Part shown: in pieces, positions 24,457-33,743 of the stretch
Numbering within the stretch: position 1 is the first letter of the stretch
Layout of the letters: each line of letters begins with the position of its first letter
Assembly: GCF_040183065.1 (NCBI RefSeq)
Contig: NC_091128.1
Coordinates: 179,627,168 to 179,691,167 of the forward strand
DNA length: 64,000 nucleotides
Source of the DNA: Periplaneta americana
Taxonomy: Eukaryota > Arthropoda > Insecta > Blattodea > Blattidae
Direction of reading: 5' to 3'
Notes under the pieces: model-generated
The model's database searches: none
The model's input: only the letters and a program-made list of their open reading frames with translations
Told to the model about the DNA's origin: nothing
Translations under genes and position numbers: made by a program

Positions 24457-25776
24457 TTTATTTAACCTAGCAGAGTTAAGGCCATACGGCCTTCTCTAAC
24501 ACTCAACCAGGAGTAAAACTGCATTACAAAAACACTACAAATTTACAAAGTACACTACAGTTTTACACACGAAACTGAATAAGATAATAATAATAATAAA
24601 ATGTAAACAACAAGTAAGTAGAAATCAGACATAATATATAACATACAGAAAGAAAGGTAAAAGCGTAATAAAATGTGAACAGCAGGTCAAAATAAATGAG
24701 ACATACAAAGTAGAAAGTATAAAAAAATAAGACAATTATTGATAATAATAATGATAATACTTACTTACTAATGGCTTTTAAGGAACCCGAAGGTTCATTG
24801 CCGCCCTCACATAAGCCCGCCATTGGTCCCTATCCTGTGCAAGATTAATCCAGTCTCTATCATCATACCCCACCTCCCTCAAATCTATTTTAATATTATC
24901 CTCCCATCTACGTCTCGGCCTCCCTAAAGGTCTTTTTCCCTCCGGTCTCCCAACTAACACTCTATATGCATTTCTGGATTCGCCCATAAGTGCTACATGC
25001 CCTGCCCATCTCAAACGTCTGGATTTTAAGTTCCTAATTATGTCAGGTGAAGAATACAATGCGTGCAGTTCTGTGTTGTGTAACTTTCTCCATTCTGCTG
25101 TAACTTCATCCCGCTTAGCCCCAAATATTTTCCTAAGCACCTTATTCTCAAACACCCTTAACCTATGTTCCTCTCTCAGAGTGAGAGTCCAAGTTTCACA
25201 ACCATATAGAAGAACCGGTAATATAACTGTTTTATAAATTCTAACTTTCAGATTTTTGGACAGCAGATTGGATGAAAAGAGCTTCTCAACCGAATAATAA
25301 CACGCATTTCCCATATTTATTCTGCGTTTAATTTCCTCCCGAGTGTCATTTATATTTGTTACTGTTGCTCCAAGATATTTGAATTTTTCCACCTCTTCGA
25401 AGGATAAATCTCCAATTTTTATATTTCCATTTCGTACAATATTCTGGTCACGAGACATAATCATATACTTCGTCTTTTCGGGATTTACTTCCAAACCGAT
25501 CGCTTTACTTGCTTCAAGTAAAATTTCCGTGTTTTCCCTAATCGTTTGTGTATTTTCTCCTAACATATTCACGTCATCTGCATAGACAAGAAGCTGATGT
25601 AATTCGTTCAATTCCAAACCCTGCCTCTTATCCTGAACTTTCCTAACGGCATATTCTGGAGCGAAGTTAAAAAGTAAAGGTGTTAGTGCATCTCCCTGCT
25701 TTAGCCCGCAGTGAATTGGAAAAGCATCAGATAGAAACTGACCTATACGGACTCAGCTGTATGAATAATAATGATA

Positions 25777-25873
<97 letters not shown>

Positions 25874-27169
25874 AATAGTAATAATAAAATATTGCAGTAC
25901 AAAGCATACAATGAATACAATATTTTTAAGTACACACAGTAAGGAAAATTATGATTATATATAGCTCAACTTATCACATTATAGATATACCATTATCGGA
26001 AAATATGAAAACAAAAATATAAAATAAGTTAAATATCACTAGAACATAAAAAAATGTGAATACGTGGAAACATGCAATACAACATGATGTCACTGTATTC
26101 TAGCTATTCTGTGCACTTGTCTCAGAAATAAATATTTAATATTTTCTTACGTCTATTTCAAGATGACAACGATCCGTATACAATGTTTAATTTACTTATT
26201 CACAGTTAGGATGCACACTCACACTGCAGCATTGCTCCTCTACATTACAACTCATACTTACCAGGACTTTCAATGCCCAGAATCTCGCTTCGTGCCGGAA
26301 TGTTCTGGTTGGGTTGAGGATGAACAGGCCCATGATAATGATGAGTGCTAGTGGGTTGGCGTATGGGGGGATGCTGAGGGACTCACTGTACAAGAAGCTC
26401 AGCACACTCAGCGCCCAGACAACCCCGAAGATGGCCGCGAGCTCCATTATGTGCTGCTCAGAGAGGTGGTTGCGGGGGTCGAGCTCGAAGATGAGCACGT
26501 GGTTCACCCCCGAAGAACGCCAGCCATACACGTTGATGCCCATCAGAAACAGGAACTCAACAATGAGCAAGGGGCCGCGGTACAGACGGAACACTATCTG
26601 CCAGTCAGTCCGTGAGCGATGGAAAATACCTGAGTGCAACAAGAGGCTGGTCAGAATTATTCTGCGATCACTGAAACTTAAGATTCACATAAAAATAAAA
26701 AAAAACACTATTCCACTTGTAAAGAATAGTGTTCAACGTCATAAAGATGTTCAAACTGTTCTCATGTAGGCTGCATTTTTCTTTTTCACAAATTTACTCC
26801 TTGAAATAACAGTTTTGTCCCTGTATGGACAAATTCTTGTTCTAAACATAACAGAGAATTTTCAACTCTCTGAGATTTAAAACTATTAACAAGTGGCTTG
26901 AGATATGGGCCTGTAATCTGTCTTCATTCTGCAAGTTATTGGTCACTGAAGAACAAAACAACAGACTACAGTCAAGTCTGAATTTTACTTCCATAATTTT
27001 ATGCATAAATGAACCCCATTCTTTGTAAATGAAAACAAAGCTTCAGTGATTTCAATAGTGTTGATTGTTTAATAATCTCATGGACGAAGAAATAATAATA
27101 GTAGTAGTGATGATGATGATGGTAATGATGATGATGATGATGGTGATGATAATAATAATAATAATAATG

Positions 27170-27229
<60 letters not shown>

Positions 27230-30200
27230 TAGTAATGTTTTATTTAACCTGGCAAAGTTAAGCCCATACCAGGAGTAAAATCTGCGATACAAAAAAAACA
27301 CTACAAATTTACAAAGTAAGTACCTACACTACAATTTTACACACAAAACTGAAGTACATAATCATAATAAAATGTAAACAACAAGTCAGTAGAAACCAGA
27401 CATAATATATAACATACAGAAAGAAAGGGAAATGCATTATAAAATGTGAACAGCAGGTCAAAATAAATTAGACATACAAAGCATAAAGATATAAGACAAT
27501 AGTAATATTGATGATTATGATGATGATGATGGTGATGATGATGATGATGATGATGATAATAATAAAATAGTGAATTACAAAGCATACAATGAACACAATA
27601 TTTTTAGGTACACAGAGTAAGGAAAATTATGACAGGCAGATGAATTTCCGAAGAGACGTTGCATTAAATTACATAAACTAACATTTTCATTAGCTGCTGT
27701 ATACATCTTAATCTTTTTTCCAAATGTGCTCTGACTTTCCAGCTGGGTGTAGACACTATCACGATGACAAAGTGCAACATGGAAGATTTAGAACATGTCA
27801 CATGACCTAAGACAAAAAAGGATTTTTATTTTATAATAATCCGTGGCGATACAGTCATTTAAGGGCCCAGACCGACCAGCTGGCTGCTGGCCTCATGCCC
27901 ACATGCCAAAGCAGAGGTGGACGATCATCTAACCAGAGTGGATGTTTCGTGTGGTTAGCATGATGTTCCCCCCAGCCATTATACCTGGCTTTCGTAACCA
28001 GATTTCGATACCTATTGTAGCTCCTCAAATGCATCACGATGCTGGGTGGGCACCAGTCCCATACACTGGCCGAAATATCATGAGAAAATTTCTTCCCTCA
28101 TGAGGACTCGAACCAGCGTGCATAGGAATAGGAATCCTAGGCAGGATGCCTTAGACCACGACACCATGGCATGGGACAGTGTTATTGTTACTATTATTAA
28201 CATCATTACTATTACTATATAACTTACCTGACAGCACAACTGATATGAGGAGCACAATGAAAGAGCCTGAGAACAGCCCTACTTTGAACGTTGTCCAGGG
28301 ACTCTGCTGCTCCCCCAGAGGGGGCACCCTCAACCTCTTCATTGCTCTCTGCCGATCACCACCCTCCAGATCTTGCGTCACCATGGTTTCTGTTTCTCGG
28401 ATCAGCCGATCAATATCTTTATTGATATTGAAGTGCGATGTTTCTACATTCTCCGATCTCCAACGCGCTCCAATGTCCACACTGAGTAACTAACAGACAT
28501 CAGGAACATCAGCAGGAATGACGTCACAAGTTGGTGCAAATCAAGGCATGACAATTTTCGTACTCATGATTCAGGTATTTTAATCTGTACGGTTGGCTAG
28601 TCGGGATGATGGAGGAATGCTATTAGGGGGGGGGGGTGTTTCCGAGGATTTGCTATGGAGTTACCTGACATTCGCGTTACAGTTTCGAAAACATAGAAAC
28701 ACAGTGCAGATCATGTGCATATATTTCTTGGCATACAATATAAATGTGAAATTCTGTGCAATATACTCAAACAATAACCCAAACTTATCAATGAACTAAA
28801 AGAAGTAGGCTTATCCATGTGAATTGAGTTCAACCTGCTTACAGGACTTCTTTCCATTCTTTTCCAGTAACTCATGCCACATATCTTACTAGTTTAACCA
28901 GAGCATGATGATGCAGATCTTGGCTCAAGGAATGCAGTGTAGGGATCGCTGTCAGCATGCTTTGTACAGTTCTTCTCATGAACTTCATTTCACTTGGTGC
29001 TATTTGACTCTAATCTGCTTTTCGTACTGCTTATGCTTCACTACATGAAAGCTGAAACTAGTCAGGTAAGCTCTTACTTACTTACTGGCTTTTAAGGAAC
29101 CCGCAGGTTCATTGCCGCCCTCACATAAGCCCACCATTGGTCCCTATCCTGAGCAAGATTAATCCAGTCTCTACCATCATATCCCACCTCCCTCAAATCC
29201 ATTTTAATATTATCTTCCCATCTACGTCTTTTCCTTTCGGGCCTCCCAACTAACACTATATATGCATTTCTGGATTCGCCCATACGTGCTACATGCCCTG
29301 CCCATCTCAAATGTCTGGATTTAATGTTCCTAATTATGTCAGGTAAAGTATACAATGCGTGCAGTTCTGTGTTGTGTAACTTTCTCCATTCTCCTGTAAC
29401 TTCATCCCTCTTAGCCCCAAATATTTTCCTAAGCACCTTATTCTCAAACACCCTTAACATATGTTCCTCTCTCAAAGTGAGAGTCCAAGTTTCACAACCA
29501 TACAGAACAACCGGTAATATAAGTTAACTGTTTTATAAATTCTAACTTTCAGATTTTTTGACAGCTGACTAGATGATAAAAGCTTCTCAACCGAATAATA
29601 ACAGGCATTTCCCATATTTATTCTGATCTTACACAATTTTAATTTAGTGTGTTTGAGATGTTTGCGAAATCAGTTTATTTTGTTAATACTACTATATCTC
29701 CTTTTTTATATTCATTGTATTATTTTATTTCTATTTCTCTTCTTTGTTTGTAATTATATTCTTTATTCTGTATATTTAAATTTAAATTAAATTAAATTAA
29801 ATAAGCCTACCTGTCACCATATCTATCTCTAAATAATTTTTTTGTTCTTACTGCAGCATTATAAACACAGATTTTGCTTCCAATGCATTCCTGTCCTTTA
29901 AGCCTTACAATAATTCCATATCAAACTCCCATTCCACAGCCTGCTCAGGTACTCACCTTGTCATGCTTCTTCAGGATCTTGCGGAAGCCAGTGAAGTTCA
30001 GTGTCTGGTAGTTCTGAAGCAGAATTAAGCTCAAGTAAAATTCACTGAATGCCAGTTTCAGCTCTTGGATCTTGCGGGCAGGCACGTCCCGCTTGCGCAG
30101 GATGTTCGGCCTGTGTCGCAGGGATCCTTCCTTCCCTCGGAATTCTTCATCTTGGGCTTCACTCAGCTCGCTGCACAGGTTCGCGAACTTGCGAGTTGCT

Positions 30201-31216
30201 TCTGCGAGTTTTTCTGTAGAAAGATTACACGACTTAGGGACAAATCCACTTGAACAGGCATGTGATGGTCACTAACACTGACACAAACTCACCGGAATAA
30301 AATGTGTTTATTTTCGCTAATTCCTTGTCACAATAATGGAAGAACTGCTCATCAAATTTAGCAAAATAACGTGTTAGGACTTCGGGCTCTATCAGCTCAG
30401 CTGACGGCGCCTGCTCCACGGCGGCATATAGCATGGCCTTCATCTCCTAATAAGAGAAAAGAGCAATAATAACAGTATACACACACACACACACTCTCTC
30501 TCTCTCTCTCTCAAATGTATATGTGTATTTATATATTACATACAGAATGAATAGTAAGTAATGTGCAAATCTGGCTAATTATTCAAATTATTCATAAGTA
30601 ATGTCATTAATTTCAGAGGGCTATTCTTTGAGATATTGCAAACAAAAAAGTTTAATGCAATTCTGCTCAGTTTTGCTTCCTTTACGAGATAAAAATTGTT
30701 TTATATGAAACATTTCATACTAGGCCTATGTTTTGAGAAAGCCATTGAATGAATTCCCAATATGGTCAGTAAATTTAAGAGGGCAGTGTATTGTTATAAT
30801 AAATGACTGAAAAAACTTTGGATTTGTCCTTTAAATGTCCAGAAATTTGATCTGAACAGATGTAACTTTTCGTTCTGAAAATGAATTTTAAAATATTACA
30901 GTGAGCCGCAGCTGGGAGGCCTGGGTTTGACGTGCAGTGAACTTGAGTGAGCGAGCTAGAAGAACTAGCCAAGGCAAGCAAACTGTGAACGACAGTTTTG
31001 TTCTGCACATAGTGCATTGTGAACATTAACTGAAATTAGCAGTACATTGTTGTTCTTCTCAATAATACACGTCGTGTATTGTCATTGTCGCTGTGTGGAG
31101 TGCAATAACAACTATTGTGTTGCTGTGTTGAGTGGAATACCCATTGTTGCCGGGTGTTGAAAATAAAAGTCACATTGTTGTCGGGTGTGCGGTGGCCACA
31201 GTAGAATAAAAGTTAC

Positions 31217-31283
<67 letters not shown>

Positions 31284-33374
31284 CTTATCTCACAAAGAAA
31301 ATATCTTCAAGTTAAATGTTAATGAGAAAATGAAAAGTTCTGTATGGGACACAGAAAACATAAATTTAGGCTACTACAGATTACTAAAATTTTCTGAATT
31401 TAAGTTACATAATTATCTGCTTTTTAAAATTATTTTCGCAATTTCACATTCATGAGCTGAAAATTTAAATTTAAAAGAAACACTAGGTAGCAAAAACAAG
31501 CAAAAGATAATAATTAAAATAATTTTTGCCCTTCAGGGTCACTTATTCTGGAATAGCTGTGCTGATATTATATGATACGTACAATTTTATAAAGGTCTTG
31601 ATATTCCATTTTGAATCTTGCGTACACTACTTTTAACACTTGAATATAGTTAATTGATGAACTAGTGGACTTACTCGTGTTAAATATGTACATATTTAAC
31701 ACGAGTAAGTCCACTAGTTCATCAATTAATTTTATAAAATAATTTTAAAAGAGCCTGAGTGAACCTTTTTCTGCACTAGACTATCAGTTTATTTCCACTT
31801 TAGGCCTAACTATAATTTAAGGAAAAGAATTTGATTAAGATTCAACAAATAAAAAGAAATCATCTCTGCTTATACAAATAAAAAGGCAGAAGTAAGATCT
31901 GCCCTTCTCCAGCAGGCAGAAGCAGACTTGCCTCACTATGGTGCTGGAAGGTGGGATGTCAGCTCTGTGTTCTACTAAGCTCTTAATTGTTTATTAACTC
32001 ATCGAAAAAAATCTTAAGATATTTTGTAGGATACTTTGTGAATCTCGGTCCTTTCTGGTTTTTACCCACTTGCTCTGATATGATTCTTGTTTGTTCATTT
32101 ACACAATAACTGGTATCACTTTTAAGAACTTAAATTAGTTTTTTTATCCAATACCAGGCTCTTGACTTTGCGTCAACCACCCAAGTGTCTCCCTCTCTCT
32201 CTAGGAGTGGCGCATGGTAACTGTAGGCTACTAGATCCTTTTGTCACTATAACATTACCTTCGGTGCATCATGGGAGGCGATAGTATAATAATGGAGAGA
32301 TGGTGAAATTATAGGGGAAACGGGAGTAACCTGTGAAAGCCTACCATCAAGCACAGTTTTTGTCCACCACAAATTCCACTTGAGTTCACCAGATTCGAAT
32401 CTGGGTTATCAGAGTGGAAAGCTGATACTCTAAACCTTTGGCTAACAGTGAGCCCTTAAATTAGTAGTAGTTAAAGATTAATTTAGACAATTAACGGGAG
32501 TCACAAACAGATTTTATCTAGCAGTTCGCACATTTTCAATTCTGTAAAGTTACCGGTAAGTACCTAATATCTAATAAGGAATAACAAATGACTTGATTTT
32601 AAAACTAGACGCTGATAATTTCTACGAAATAATGCAACAAACAAGTGGCACGTTCTAGTCTTACTCCACCATTCATTGTGATCCTACCATTTATCATAAA
32701 TATTATTTGGATAATTATGTAGAAAGCATCGGCCAGGCCATCTTCCACAACAGTGGTCCAGGGGATATACATTATTAAATAGGATCAAATATATATAGGC
32801 CTACATAATATATTTTGATTAGATTTTCAACATTATGAATGGTATGATTGACATACATAGCCTATACTGTCAGCATCTTTACACAGTAAATTAGGCCTAC
32901 ATGCTCTGGACCTCTATTGTGGGAAGATGACAGCTTGACCGATGCTTACTACATAATTACCAAAAGGCCCTTTACCAATAGAGCCTATGCTTTTTATTTA
33001 TTTATTTTTTTTTTTTTGGTGGGTAAGGTGACTCATCAACTTTGAAGCTATTGCATACCAGTACTCTATTTCTGCATGGGTAGACTAAAATAATATAGGC
33101 CTACGGTACCCCAACCTAACCTGACACAACGTAACCTACGTTACCGTTAAGCAGCACAGAAACTAGTAGGCCTACCTTCATGAAACCTTGTACCTGATCA
33201 AAATATTACAGAGTTACCGTTTAATAAAAATAACGGGACTATATAATGAACTACATTACTAATTACTTACTACATAGTTAATTATACCCACATTATTTAG
33301 CCTACCTCATAATTAATGTATTGTTTCCTCCATTCTGGAGTGATATGTGCCGACAAATGTTCTGCAAACTTCAT
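12606..33374 (-). CDS. XPR1: XPR1-like phosphate exporter (SPX-EXS), complete, ten coding exons
   Basis: Exons (minus): 33374-33306, 30446-30293, 30213-29957, 28489-28228, 26629-26262, 22616-22469, 22393-22199, 18883-18714, 14809-14676, 12849-12606. All introns are GT-AG, phases agree, and the total is 666 codons plus stop. The SPX domain (about residues 1-170) starts '[20 protein letters not shown]'. Y22, K26 and the cluster '[10 protein letters not shown]' (K153, K156, K157) correspond to the inositol-pyrophosphate-binding residues of human XPR1. Membrane segments follow ('[17 protein letters not shown]', '[15 protein letters not shown]', '[15 protein letters not shown]'). The EXS region (about 420-625) has '[19 protein letters not shown]', '[17 protein letters not shown]' and '[17 protein letters not shown]'. 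The family exports inorganic phosphate across the plasma membrane, gated by inositol pyrophosphates sensed by SPX. Length and order match animal XPR1. Introns 2 and 6 are under 80 bases; the others carry many repeats. Confidence 0.97.
12920..13390. repeat. Possible dispersed repeat in XPR1 intron 9
   Basis: Less AT-rich than its surroundings. The outer ends resemble each other as short inverted motifs (ACTGTAGTC left; GACTATAG right). I recall similar sequence as a common insect repeat but cannot prove it from one copy. Confidence 0.3.
13400..14640. other. Rest of XPR1 intron 9
   Basis: AT-rich intronic sequence with a poly(T) run near 14429-14460. No recognised element. Confidence 0.5.
15110..15978 (-). 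mobile_element. LINE-R copy 2, 5'-truncated, with exact target duplication
   Basis: The minus strand encodes RT fragment '[18 protein letters not shown]', then '[17 protein letters not shown]' and the C-terminal '[20 protein letters not shown]'. The two coding blocks are not in one frame. The 3' end is a (TAAG)n-type tail. TGAATATGGAAC occurs at 15098-15109 and 15979-15990, a perfect 12-base target-site duplication that fixes both boundaries. It lies in XPR1 intron 8, in the gene's own sense. Confidence 0.9.
16383..16700 (-). mobile_element. 3' fragment of another non-LTR element
   Basis: The translation gives '[18 protein letters not shown]' and, in the adjoining frame, '[19 protein letters not shown]' with '[12 protein letters not shown]'. 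This is the C-terminal signature of Jockey/CR1-like LINE proteins ('...FNxLPxxIK...FYSxxE'). Only the last hundred or so codons remain. Confidence 0.55.
17170..18465 (-). mobile_element. LINE-H copy with internal deletions
   Basis: Same family as 4864-6686. The RT thumb portion ('[20 protein letters not shown]') lies at 18375-18019. RNase H with '[19 protein letters not shown]', '[11 protein letters not shown]' and '[19 protein letters not shown]' lies at 17947-17189. Relative to the other copy, the segment between the RNase H and the terminal Cys knuckle is deleted, and the RT catalytic box is absent through 5' truncation. The 3' tail is a TTG/CAA repeat at 17170. Confidence 0.85.
18471..18706 (-). 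repeat. SINE-A copy 3, abutting the XPR1 exon 8 donor
   Basis: On the minus strand the head, near 18700, runs into B-box 'GGGTTCGAATCCCGG' (18659-18673), then the family body and tail to 18471. The XPR1 exon 8 splice donor GT is at 18713-18712, so only about six intronic bases separate the donor dinucleotide from the SINE. The LINE-H copy adjoins it on the other side. Confidence 0.85.
19127..19183. repeat. (ATT)n microsatellite
   Basis: About eighteen uninterrupted ATT units in XPR1 intron 7. Confidence 0.9.
19190..20505. other. XPR1 intron 7, no recognised element
   Basis: Unremarkable intronic sequence between a microsatellite and a terminal-inverted-repeat element. Confidence 0.4.
20510..21367. 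mobile_element. Non-autonomous terminal-inverted-repeat element, TGAA-flanked
   Basis: The left end GGGGAGAGGATGGTATTTTT is matched in reverse complement by the right end at 21367. TGAA lies on both sides (20506-20509 and 21368-21371). Inside, a segment of about 160 bases is tandemly duplicated (about 20545-20710 and 20730-20870, sharing 'TGTGTGGAATGCAT' and 'TTTTTAAACTTCCTGCG'). There is no transposase. Confidence 0.75.
21403..22014. mobile_element. Non-autonomous PIF/Harbinger-like element, TAA-flanked
   Basis: The ends share AGGTAAG(T/C)GTTCACTACA and continue TCGTATCGCACGCA as a terminal inversion of about 32 bases. TAA is duplicated at 21400-21402 and 22015-22017. A three-base TAA-type duplication is usual for PIF/Harbinger-like elements. 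Its outer end lies about 185 bases from the XPR1 exon 7 donor. Confidence 0.75.
22985..23985 (+). mobile_element. Old LINE-H-related copy (RNase H region)
   Basis: Plus-strand frames give '[19 protein letters not shown]', '[18 protein letters not shown]', '[16 protein letters not shown]' and 'FQWIPAHC', the RNase H block of the LINE-H family at clear divergence. A degraded tail follows and ends in (CAA)n at about 23970-23988. It is antisense to XPR1, in intron 5. Frame breaks are many, so this is an older subfamily. Confidence 0.75.
24395..25966. repeat. Dispersed repeat R copy 1 with trinucleotide runs, split by a LINE
   Basis: Left half, about 24455-24762, contains 'ACACTACAAATTTACAAAGT' and 'GTGAACAGCAGGTCAAAATA'. 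The right half, about 25872-25966, contains 'TACAAAGCATACAATGAA'. Both halves occur joined, in the same order, at 27228-27640. (AAT)n arrays lie at 24393-24453 and 25785-25880. LINE-R copy 3 sits between the halves, next to the simple-sequence core. Confidence 0.75.
24765..25745 (-). mobile_element. LINE-R copy 3, longest readable copy in the window
   Basis: One minus-strand frame runs from 25617 to 24778 (about 279 codons): '[18 protein letters not shown]' (RT catalytic YADD), '[20 protein letters not shown]', '[18 protein letters not shown]' (with F before LKY), '[12 protein letters not shown]', '[20 protein letters not shown]' and '[19 protein letters not shown]'. Just upstream the frame continues into '[20 protein letters not shown]'. 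It is 5'-truncated in the RT palm. It lies in XPR1 intron 5 in sense orientation. Confidence 0.9.
27095..27640. repeat. Trinucleotide arrays and dispersed repeat R copy 2
   Basis: (GAT)n/(AAT)n runs at about 27095-27227 lead into repeat R (27228-27640), which has its own GAT-rich core at 27510-27560. It starts 'TTTTATTTAACCTGGCAAAG', as in copy 1 apart from small changes. Confidence 0.8.
27842..28175 (-). repeat. tRNA-derived SINE (SINE-F)
   Basis: The minus-strand head near 28165 reads 'CATGGTGTCGTGGTCTAAGG' (A-box-like), followed by B-box 'GCTGGTTCGAGTCCTC' at about 28110. A body of about 250 bases runs to 27842. This is the only copy in the window. The family is inferred from the tRNA-like boxes. 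It ends about 50 bases from XPR1 exon 4. Confidence 0.55.
29075..29625 (-). mobile_element. LINE-R copy 4, 5'-truncated
   Basis: The minus-strand frame 29475-29092 gives '[20 protein letters not shown]' through '[20 protein letters not shown]', and the preceding piece encodes 'GCETWTLT'. There is a small in-frame loss in the [12 protein letters not shown] segment. The tail CTTACTTACTTAC is at 29075. It lies in XPR1 intron 3. Confidence 0.85.
30480..30515. repeat. (AC)n(TC)n microsatellite
   Basis: Dinucleotide run just upstream of XPR1 exon 2, in intron 1. Confidence 0.85.
30895..31310 (+). mobile_element. LTR remnant related to the solo LTR (fossil)
   Basis: The order of motifs matches the 3' third of the 6889-7973 LTR: 'CGAGCTAGAA', 'CATTGTTGTTC', 'TTGTCATTG', 'GTGGAGTGC', 'AATAAAA'. 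A (TAA)n array at about 31217-31280 lies near its end. Only part of the LTR is present. It sits in XPR1 intron 1, antisense to the gene, and looks old. Confidence 0.6.
31650..31729. repeat. Perfect 80-base palindrome without spacer
   Basis: Starts TTAATTGATGAACTAGTGGA and reads identically on both strands to 31729, with the centre between 31689 and 31690 (ATGT|ACAT). I compared the arms base by base and found no mismatch over 40 bases. The symmetry stops at the first base outside. Confidence 0.95.
31735..33300. other. XPR1 intron 1, upstream part
   Basis: AT-rich. Contains the tRNA-like sequence at 32375-32452 and a poly(T) run near 33006-33019; otherwise nothing recognised. Confidence 0.4.
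32375..32452 (-). repeat. tRNA-like sequence, probably a SINE head
   Basis: The minus strand reads 'CTGTTAGCCAAAGGTTTAGA' then 'CCCAGATTCGAATCTGG', a T-arm with a TTCGAAT loop and B-box. The acceptor stem does not pair convincingly, so I do not call a tRNA gene. Confidence 0.4.
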
Positions 33375-33743
33375 GATTGAAGTTTATGTCTTCCTGGATA
33401 GGATGAATACTGTGAAGGTACACGTATAACGTTAAAACATAACCTCGTTTAGCGACTTGCCGCAGGTCTTTGAATTACATTTTTGGGAGCCATATGTACA
33501 CACATCCGGAACAACTCGTTATACTAATAATATTAATTAATCTTGCTGTCTACTCTGCTAAATAAAGGACAGAAGTTCTGTGTGATTTTCTAACAGCTCT
33601 CATAGCCTGTCTCTTCTATTACAAATTGTTCACAGAACATATGATGCGAATGCGACTTCATCCGTAACAAACGTACATTGTCTGGAAAACTTTAATTATT
33701 GCTGTATTTGATGCTTATAACGTGGGTAATTAAAGAGGTTGCA
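33375..33743. promoter_or_regulatory. Shared upstream region of XPR1 and METTL17
   Basis: The 369 bases between two divergent start codons must hold both 5' leaders and at least the core promoters, unless an upstream non-coding exon exists. I see no TATA box placed convincingly for either gene. An ETS-type CCGGAA lies at 33506-33511; such sites are common in divergent promoters of genes for mitochondrial proteins. The bidirectional use is inferred from geometry. Confidence 0.6.

Noticed and set aside
25753-25964. Open frames rich in N, I, L or Y
   Set aside because: Translations of an (AAT)n microsatellite.
26999-27585. Poly-Tyr and poly-His open frames
   Set aside because: Translations of AAT and GAT repeats; low-complexity artefacts.
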